Part shown: positions 23,604 through 28,230 of the stretch, one piece after another | How the letters are laid out: each line of letters starts with the position of its first letter | How positions within the stretch are numbered: position 1 is the first letter of the stretch | Assembly (NCBI GenBank): GCA_023433515.1 | Contig: JAEZCN010000221.1 | Coordinates: 1-28,230 of the forward strand | Length of the DNA: 28,230 bases | Direction of reading: 5' to 3' | DNA from: Pseudomonadota bacterium | Lineage (GTDB): Bacteria; Pseudomonadota; Gammaproteobacteria; Steroidobacterales; Steroidobacteraceae | Notes under the pieces: generated by a model | The model's database searches: none | Seen by the model: the letters and a program-made list of their open reading frames with translations, nothing else | Told to the model about the DNA's origin: nothing | Program-made: the position numbers and the translations under genes

Positions 23604-25187
23604 CTAAGGCGGCCGCCGCGTCTTCCTGCTGGCCAGCATCGCGTGGAGCTCGCGGTCGTGGCCGTATACGTCGTCGAAGAACAGCACGGCGCCGTCCCGA
23701 TCGACGACGACGCTCACGTACAACACGAACACCGGTACCGGCCTGGCCAGGCGCACGGTCGCCGTCTGCGCCGCCTCGCAGGTCGCCGCCTCGATGGCAT
23801 CCGGGCTCCAGTCGCCCGGCGTGCCCTCCAGTAGATAGATGGCGAGCGCGGACGCGTCGTTCACGCGCACGCAGCCGTGGCTGAGGGCGCGCCGCTCGCG
23901 CGAAAACAACGCGAGCTGTGGCGTGGAATGCAGGTAGACGTCGTAGGGGTTCGGCAGCTCGAACTTGATGAGTCCCAGCGCGTTTTGCGGGCCGGGCCGC
24001 TGCCGCACCCGCGCCCGGCCCGCGCGCAACTCCGCGATGGCGGCCGCGTCCGTCCCGAGCACGTTCACGTTCGCGCCGTAGCCGCGCACGATTTCCATGT
24101 CGTTGCGTTCGAGATATGCGGGATCCCCGTCGATCGTCGGCAGCAGCTCTTCTCGCGTGATGCTCGCGGGAACGTTCCAGTAAGGCCGGAAGACCACCGA
24201 CTGGATGGTGCTGTCGAAGATCGGCGTCCGCTGCGCCGTCTTTCCCACCACGACCGGCATCCTGACGACACCGCCATCCGGCGTCCTCGGCAGCGTGTAC
24301 AACATGAACTGCGGAACGTTCACGATGACCGCGGGCGCGCGGATGTCGGGCAGCCAGCGGTAACGCTCGAGCGTGAGCTCGAGCTGGCGGATGCGGTCCT
24401 GCATCGGCCGCGTGAGCGCGGCGAACGTGCGCGACCCCAATCTGCCGTCGGCCTGCAAGCCGTGGTGTTCCTGGAACGGTCGCAAGGCGCGCGACAGATC
24501 CTCGTCGTAGACGTTCGCGGATCCAGCTTGCACGTCGAATCGCGCGCCTTCGAGCGCGCCCAGGATGTTCCGCAGATTCGCGGCGTCGGGGTACGGGTCT
24601 CCCGGCTCGACGACCTTGCTCTCGAGTGGCGCGAGCGGGGGCAGCGGCGGCAGTTCACGATAACGCGCGAGGACGCGCTTCAGCGCCCGGTACTGCTCGT
24701 ACCGCGGTTCGACCTGCGCGAGCACCGCGGCCACGTCGGCTTCCGTCGCCAGCCGTTCCGTGACCGCGGACAGGTCGACCGGCGCACGGCGATTTTTCAG
24801 CTCATGGCCGACGGTGCGGGGATCGACGCGGCCGCTGTGTAGTTGGACGACGAGCGTCTTCGCCGACGCGTCCAGCAATTCGTCGATGCGCTCGGCAGGT
24901 TCGCCTGCTTCCATCGCGCGCCCGACGTCGTCGGCCAGCGCCGCGAACTCCGCCTCATCGAGGCCGTACACACGCACGTCGCGCAGGATCGCGAGCAGCT
25001 GCCGCGCCTGCGCCGAGGACTTGCCGGCGCGGAACCAGCGCGTGTCCGGGCCGGTGGGCGAGGAAAGTTCTGCGGATGTCGGCGCCGAGGTCGGCGCGGT
25101 GGTTGCCTGGGGCTCACCATCCACCGCCACGGGGCGGCACGCGATCGCGCTCGCGACGAGGGCGCAGAGCGCGAGTGCCATTCTCAT
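23604..25187 (-). CDS. L,D-transpeptidase (YcbB/LdtD-like)
   Basis: 527 residues from the ATG at 25187, which has GGAG nine nt upstream and is followed by a signal peptide (MALALCALVASAIAC, possibly a lipoprotein). The open frame extends 145 codons further upstream but that part overlaps the cytochrome c gene and is not protein-like. An N-terminal scaffold domain of about 200 residues precedes a peptidoglycan-binding segment (AGSANVYDEDLSRALRPFQ, GLQADGRLGSRTFAAL), then the YkuD catalytic domain with SHGCVRV (His437, Cys439). It forms 3-3 crosslinks in periplasmic peptidoglycan or attaches lipoprotein, a change associated with stationary phase and stress. 60 bp separate it from ppsA. Confidence 0.92.
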   Translation of the reverse strand: MRMALALCALVASAIACRPVAVDGEPQATTAPTSAPTSAELSSPTGPDTRWFRAGKSSAQARQLLAILRDVRVYGLDEAEFAALADDVGRAMEAGEPAERIDELLDASAKTLVVQLHSGRVDPRTVGHELKNRRAPVDLSAVTERLATEADVAAVLAQVEPRYEQYRALKRVLARYRELPPLPPLAPLESKVVEPGDPYPDAANLRNILGALEGARFDVQAGSANVYDEDLSRALRPFQEHHGLQADGRLGSRTFAALTRPMQDRIRQLELTLERYRWLPDIRAPAVIVNVPQFMLYTLPRTPDGGVVRMPVVVGKTAQRTPIFDSTIQSVVFRPYWNVPASITREELLPTIDGDPAYLERNDMEIVRGYGANVNVLGTDAAAIAELRAGRARVRQRPGPQNALGLIKFELPNPYDVYLHSTPQLALFSRERRALSHGCVRVNDASALAIYLLEGTPGDWSPDAIEAATCEAAQTATVRLARPVPVFVLYVSVVVDRDGAVLFFDDVYGHDRELHAMLASRKTRRPP

Positions 25188-25359
25188 GTATTCGACTCCG
25201 CGATGAACGAAACGAACGTAACCCGAACCGGCGTTGCCGCGAGTACGTAACAGCCCGGATGAAGTACGCGTACCAGCGTGCAGAAATCGGCGACCCGCGC
25301 GGCCTTCGAGAATTTCGCCGCCGACGCTTGCGTGCCGAAGTCCCGCCGCCACCTGATCG

Positions 25360-25386
25360 ATGCCGATCCCGTTTCCGGTTCGGCAT
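25360..25386 (-). terminator. Hairpin directly after the second cytochrome c gene
   Basis: On the minus strand ATGCCGA and TCGGCAT form a perfect 7-bp stem, with an inner CC/GG pair around GGAAAC. It begins 4 bp after the stop of the cytochrome gene. No T run follows, so it may stabilise the transcript end or need a factor to terminate. Confidence 0.4.
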
Positions 25387-25390
25387 GCCC

Positions 25391-26044
25391 CTAGTTGGCG
25401 TCGGGATTCCAGCCGATGCGCGAGAGGAAATCCGAGAGCGCGCGGACCTGCTGGAAATCCAGCGGCTCGATCTTGTTGGCGTGCACCTTGTCGAGCGTGG
25501 GCCGGCGGCCGTCCACCGCATCGTACATCTGGCGCAGTAGATAGTCGTAGTGCTGGCCCGCGAGCCGCGGGATCGCCTTGGCCGCGTCGCCGCTGCCGTC
25601 CGGGCGATGGCAGGACGCGCAACGCTGGCCGTACAGGATCGCGCCGTCGGTGGCGTACGTGCCCTCACCGATGCCGCGCGAACCACCTCTCTCGAGGCTG
25701 GTGACGTAGGCGGCGAGGTCGGCGATGTCCTGCGGGCCTTCGAGGGTGTGCTGGTTCGCGATCTGTTCCATGCGGAAGTCCCAGCGCTTGCCGTGCCGGA
25801 AGTCCACGATCTGCTTGAGCAGCACGGAATAATGCTGTCCGGCGATGCGCGGCACGTTGCCGTTCGCCTGGCCGTTGCCGTCCGCGCCGTGGCAGGAAAT
25901 GCAGGCGCGGTAGAGCTCGGCGCCATGTTCCGGATCCGGCGCCGCCTTCTTCGCGAGATCAAGGTCCCGTCGCGCTTCGTTGGCGGCCAACGCGAACGAC
26001 GGAACCACCAGGGCGAACACGAAGACCGCGATTTTCACGCGCAT
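25391..26044 (-). CDS. Dihaem cytochrome c (c4-like), exported, second copy
   Basis: 217 residues; ATG at 26044 has GGAGGA about seven nt upstream. Signal peptide VKIAVFVFALVVPSFALAA. Two domains with haem motifs CISCH and CASCH, each followed by PRIAGQHYSVLLKQ or PRLAGQHYDYLLRQ. It is a paralogue of the protein at 13091-13774: the first domains share HGAEL, CHGADG and IAGQH with the same spacing. Probable periplasmic electron carrier to the cbb3 oxidase. A hairpin follows the stop. The upstream region (26045-26191) is shared with the divergent hsp20 gene and contains a partial motif GGAATGTAGTTCC on the minus strand. Confidence 0.92.
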   Translation of the reverse strand: MRVKIAVFVFALVVPSFALAANEARRDLDLAKKAAPDPEHGAELYRACISCHGADGNGQANGNVPRIAGQHYSVLLKQIVDFRHGKRWDFRMEQIANQHTLEGPQDIADLAAYVTSLERGGSRGIGEGTYATDGAILYGQRCASCHRPDGSGDAAKAIPRLAGQHYDYLLRQMYDAVDGRRPTLDKVHANKIEPLDFQQVRALSDFLSRIGWNPDAN

Positions 26045-26191
26045 GCCGATTCCTCCATCGGACCATTCTCCTCCTCCCGGGAGGTGCCTGCCAATACGCA
26101 GTAGACCGCATCCGATTACGCGCGGCTGCGAATCGCGTTATATGCGACCCAGGAACTACATTCCCGGAGCCATCTACAGGAGGAGCAAGCC

Positions 26192-26629
26192 ATGAGCCTT
26201 ATCCGTTGGGAACCTTTCGCGGGAGTCGACGACCTGTTTGCGCGCATGCCCGGAATGCTGGGCTGGCCGCGCGCGTTCGAAGCCGCTGGCGGCCGCAGCG
26301 CCTTTACGCCCGCCATCGACATCAGCGAGAGTGATACCGAATACCTGATCCGCGCCGAGCTTCCCGCCATGAAGAAGGAGGACGTGAACATCACCGTGGA
26401 CGAGCGGATGCTGACGATTTCCGGCGAGCGCAAGCAGCGCTTCGAGGACAAGAAGGAGAAGTCGCATCGCGTCGAGACCGTCTACGGCAGCTTCTCGCGA
26501 AGCTTTTCGTTGCCCGACAACGCCGACGTGAATTCGATTCGCGCGGACTCGAGCGACGGTGTGATCACGATCCACGTCGCGAAGACGAAGGCCGAAGCAC
26601 GCAAACCGACACAGATAAAGGTGCAGTGA
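26192..26629 (+). CDS. Hsp20/alpha-crystallin small heat-shock protein
   Basis: 145 residues; ATG preceded by AGGAGGAG with about six to eight nt spacing. The N-terminal arm (LIRWEPFAGVDDLFARM) is typical of class-A bacterial Hsp20 proteins; the alpha-crystallin domain runs from about residue 41 (PAIDISESDTEYLIRAELP) to 130 and includes LTISGERKQ and GSFSRSFSLPDNAD. The C-terminal I-x-V motif (QIKVQ) would bind neighbouring subunits. It holds unfolded proteins without ATP. The gene is 1 bp upstream of a tandem USP gene, so both are expected to be made together under stress, as with hspX and USPs in the DosR regulon. Confidence 0.95.
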   Translation: MSLIRWEPFAGVDDLFARMPGMLGWPRAFEAAGGRSAFTPAIDISESDTEYLIRAELPAMKKEDVNITVDERMLTISGERKQRFEDKKEKSHRVETVYGSFSRSFSLPDNADVNSIRADSSDGVITIHVAKTKAEARKPTQIKVQ

Positions 26630-26630
26630 C

Positions 26631-27629
26631 ATGAAACCCGTGCGGCGGATCCTGTTCGCGGTCAAGGACCCTGCGGCGCAGCGCGAAAGCGCCGCGTTGC
26701 AGGGCATCACGCTGGCCAAGTCGCTCGGCGCGCAGATCGAATTCTTCCATTCGATCTCGACGCCGGTGTTCCTCGGCCTGCAGCCCCTCACGAACGTCTC
26801 GCTCGACGACCTCAAACGCGAGGCGCTCGAGGGACGGCGCGAGGGCCTCGAGAAGCTCGTCGCGCTCGCGCGCCGCAAAGGCGTGCGCGCGACCGGGTAT
26901 GCCGAATGGGACTATCCGCCGCACGAGGCCATCCTGCGCCGCGCGGAGAAAACCCGCGCCGATCTCGTCGTCGCCGAGGTGCACCAGGGCTCGCGCGCGA
27001 AACGCTGGATCATGAAGCTCAACGACTGGGAGTTGCTGCGCGCCAGCGTCGTGCCCGTGCTGCTGCTCAGGGAAGGCGCGCCCACGCTCGCGCGTGCCCC
27101 GGTGCTCGCGGCGATCGATCCGTCACACACGCACGCGAAGCCGTCCGCCCTGGATGCGAACATCCTCGGCGCGGCACAGCGCATCGCCGACGGGCTCGGC
27201 GGCAAGCTGCACCTCGTTCATGCGGTTCCGCCCGGCTTCTATGGCCTGCCTACCGGGGGCGATCCGGCCATCGACGCACAGATGCTCGCGGCACGGCAGG
27301 AGGTCATCCGCGCGAATCGCCGCAAGGATCTCGATCGGTTCGCCGCGCGCGCGGAAGTGCCGGCATCGCGGCGTCACCTGGTCGACGGCGAACCCGAAGC
27401 CGCGATTCCGCGTGTCGCGAAGAAGATCGGCGCGGGGCTGGTGGTCATGGGCGCGGTCTCGCGTTCGGGGCTCAAGCGCCTGTTCATCGGCAACACCGCC
27501 GAGCGCGTGCTCGAGGAGCTGCCCTGCGACGTGCTCGTGGTCCATCCCAAGCTCGCGAAGGCACGCCTGCCCATGAAACCGCGCGGCATGAAAGTGGTCA
27601 CGTCGACTCCGCTGTTGCCCGCGGTCTAG
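26631..27629 (+). CDS. Tandem universal stress protein (UspE-like)
   Basis: 332 residues; the ATG is 1 bp after the hsp20 stop, with AAAGGTG upstream inside hsp20. Two UspA repeats: residues about 3-145 (VRRILFAVKDPAAQRESAAL through VVPVLLLREG) and about 153-305 (PVLAAIDPSHTHAKPSALD through CDVLVVHPKL). The second repeat keeps a G-x6-G-x6-GNT version of the nucleotide-binding loop (MGAVSRSGLKRLFIGNTAE); the first has lost it. It is cytoplasmic and stress-induced in known relatives. Its first residues recur in the PilZ protein at 13963, where the rest of the USP is missing. Confidence 0.92.
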   Translation: MKPVRRILFAVKDPAAQRESAALQGITLAKSLGAQIEFFHSISTPVFLGLQPLTNVSLDDLKREALEGRREGLEKLVALARRKGVRATGYAEWDYPPHEAILRRAEKTRADLVVAEVHQGSRAKRWIMKLNDWELLRASVVPVLLLREGAPTLARAPVLAAIDPSHTHAKPSALDANILGAAQRIADGLGGKLHLVHAVPPGFYGLPTGGDPAIDAQMLAARQEVIRANRRKDLDRFAARAEVPASRRHLVDGEPEAAIPRVAKKIGAGLVVMGAVSRSGLKRLFIGNTAERVLEELPCDVLVVHPKLAKARLPMKPRGMKVVTSTPLLPAV

Positions 27630-27840
27630 GGCCTCAGGTTCCGGGGATGACTGAGCTCGCACGTCCAGGGAAAACGCCTCCCCTCGGGGCTTGTCGTAGG
27701 GTTGTTGGCGGTCGCCGGCTGCGTCACGCTGCTGCTGGCGCAATACGCACTCATGACCTGAACTTCTCGTACACGAACCCGGTATCGATGCCCATGTCCG
27801 GGCAGGGGCGGATCGCGGGACCATCGGGCGTGGTGTGCCC
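27630..27840 (+). other. USP-PilZ intergenic region with possible broken small membrane ORF
   Basis: From 27651 one frame reads without a stop to 27758 and encodes a hydrophobic stretch (GLLAVAGCVTLLLAQYALM), like a single-pass small membrane protein. No ATG or GTG precedes it in frame; a TTG at 27702 is the only standard start, and the ATG at 27647 is out of frame. It may be a short gene with a weak start, a frameshifted remnant, or chance. An ORF of 68 codons from 27647 in another frame has no recognisable features. Confidence 0.25.
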
Positions 27841-28230
27841 ATGGAGCGAGTAGTTCACGAACGCGAACGGGGCGCCGCGCGCGAGCCGCGCTGGGGCGGG
27901 CGTATTCCTTGTCACGCCCAGGTCCAGATCACCGACGACACCGAGTCGCGGGGCCGCGGACAGATGCGCGACGTGAGCAAGTCCGGCGCGTTCATCGTGA
28001 CCTCGCTCGGCGTGTCGCTGTACTGCCAGCTCGAGGTCGCGATCATGAATCCGGACGGCTCACGAGGGCCCTGCGGACACGCGACCGTGGTGCGCACGGA
28101 CTGGGATGGCATCGGCATCGAGTGGCGCGAGGTCGCCGAGGAGCTGACCTGCCCCGCGATGGGCTGCACCACGAAGTGCCTGGCGCCCAGGTCGCCGGCA
28201 CAGGGCAAGCCCAGGGATCCTGGTAGTTAG
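27841..28230 (+). CDS. PilZ-domain protein with three-Cys tail
   Basis: 129 residues from the ATG at 27841; a GTG two codons upstream (27835) is possible, and neither has a strong ribosome binding site. The c-di-GMP signature is present: RWGGR (Arg-x3-Arg) followed by DVSKSG. The tail has C104-x4-C109-x3-C113 (CPAMGCTTKC), the same spacing as in the PilZ protein at 13963 (CARLGCTLRC). It follows the tandem USP gene by 211 bp on the same strand. The stop codon coincides with the end of the window, so the gene is complete. Confidence 0.88.
   Translation: MERVVHERERGAAREPRWGGRIPCHAQVQITDDTESRGRGQMRDVSKSGAFIVTSLGVSLYCQLEVAIMNPDGSRGPCGHATVVRTDWDGIGIEWREVAEELTCPAMGCTTKCLAPRSPAQGKPRDPGS

Noticed and set aside
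25188..25622. N-terminal extension of the L,D-transpeptidase frame
   Set aside because: Overlaps the cytochrome c gene and lacks protein-like sequence; a signal peptide with SD begins at 25187.

Overview
The window is high-GC, densely packed proteobacterial DNA. cbb3 oxidase, FixL/FixJ, TraR/DksA-type protein, RND efflux, PilZ proteins and PEP synthase point to Gamma- or Betaproteobacteria, but no rRNA or other strong phylogenetic marker is present, so the placement is an inference. I see no tRNA, rRNA, CRISPR array or insertion sequence, and no gene-free stretch longer than 300 bases.

Layout. 1-1066: 5' part of ccoN (minus strand, runs off the left edge), preceded by a small membrane protein gene. 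1777-6655: signalling block with a PAS hybrid histidine kinase, a coupled TraR/DksA-like and universal-stress-protein pair on the minus strand, and a FixL-FixJ two-component pair whose FixL PAS keeps the haem-ligand histidine. 6750-12292: CDP-archaeol synthase-like protein, DUF2892 protein, RND adaptor and pump, and an OsmC-family protein. 12299-13774 (minus): dihaem cytochrome c, flavodoxin-like protein and a small exported or membrane-anchored protein in one tight operon. 13963-17070 (plus): PilZ protein, PRPP synthetase-like protein, and a fused small-molecule kinase/P-loop ATPase. 17045-18388 (minus): small protein and a second kinase paralogue. 18633-20569 (plus): leader ORF, phosphoribosyltransferase, DUF1254-family protein. 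20637-26044 (minus): CBS protein, PEP synthase, L,D-transpeptidase, second dihaem cytochrome c. 26192-28230 (plus): Hsp20, tandem universal stress protein, second PilZ protein.

How it may work together. Low oxygen would be sensed by the FixL haem-PAS kinase and passed to FixJ. An 18-bp dyad (core TNCGYAGT-N3-GCG) recurs in front of ccoN (twice), the hybrid kinase, the DUF2892/RND operon and the phosphoribosyltransferase unit, with a degenerate copy before the cytochrome c operon. Two copies contain the 8-bp GTAMGTAG sequence known for FixJ. The gene set (Hsp20, USPs, CBS protein, phosphoribosyltransferase, fused aminoglycoside-phosphotransferase/P-loop protein) resembles that of the mycobacterial DosR dormancy regulon, which is also controlled by a haem-sensor kinase and a LuxR-type regulator. 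My main hypothesis is that this is a FixLJ-controlled hypoxia/dormancy island of a proteobacterium. Further points of interest are paired PilZ proteins with a three-cysteine tail, one of which appears to carry the remnant of a deleted USP gene.
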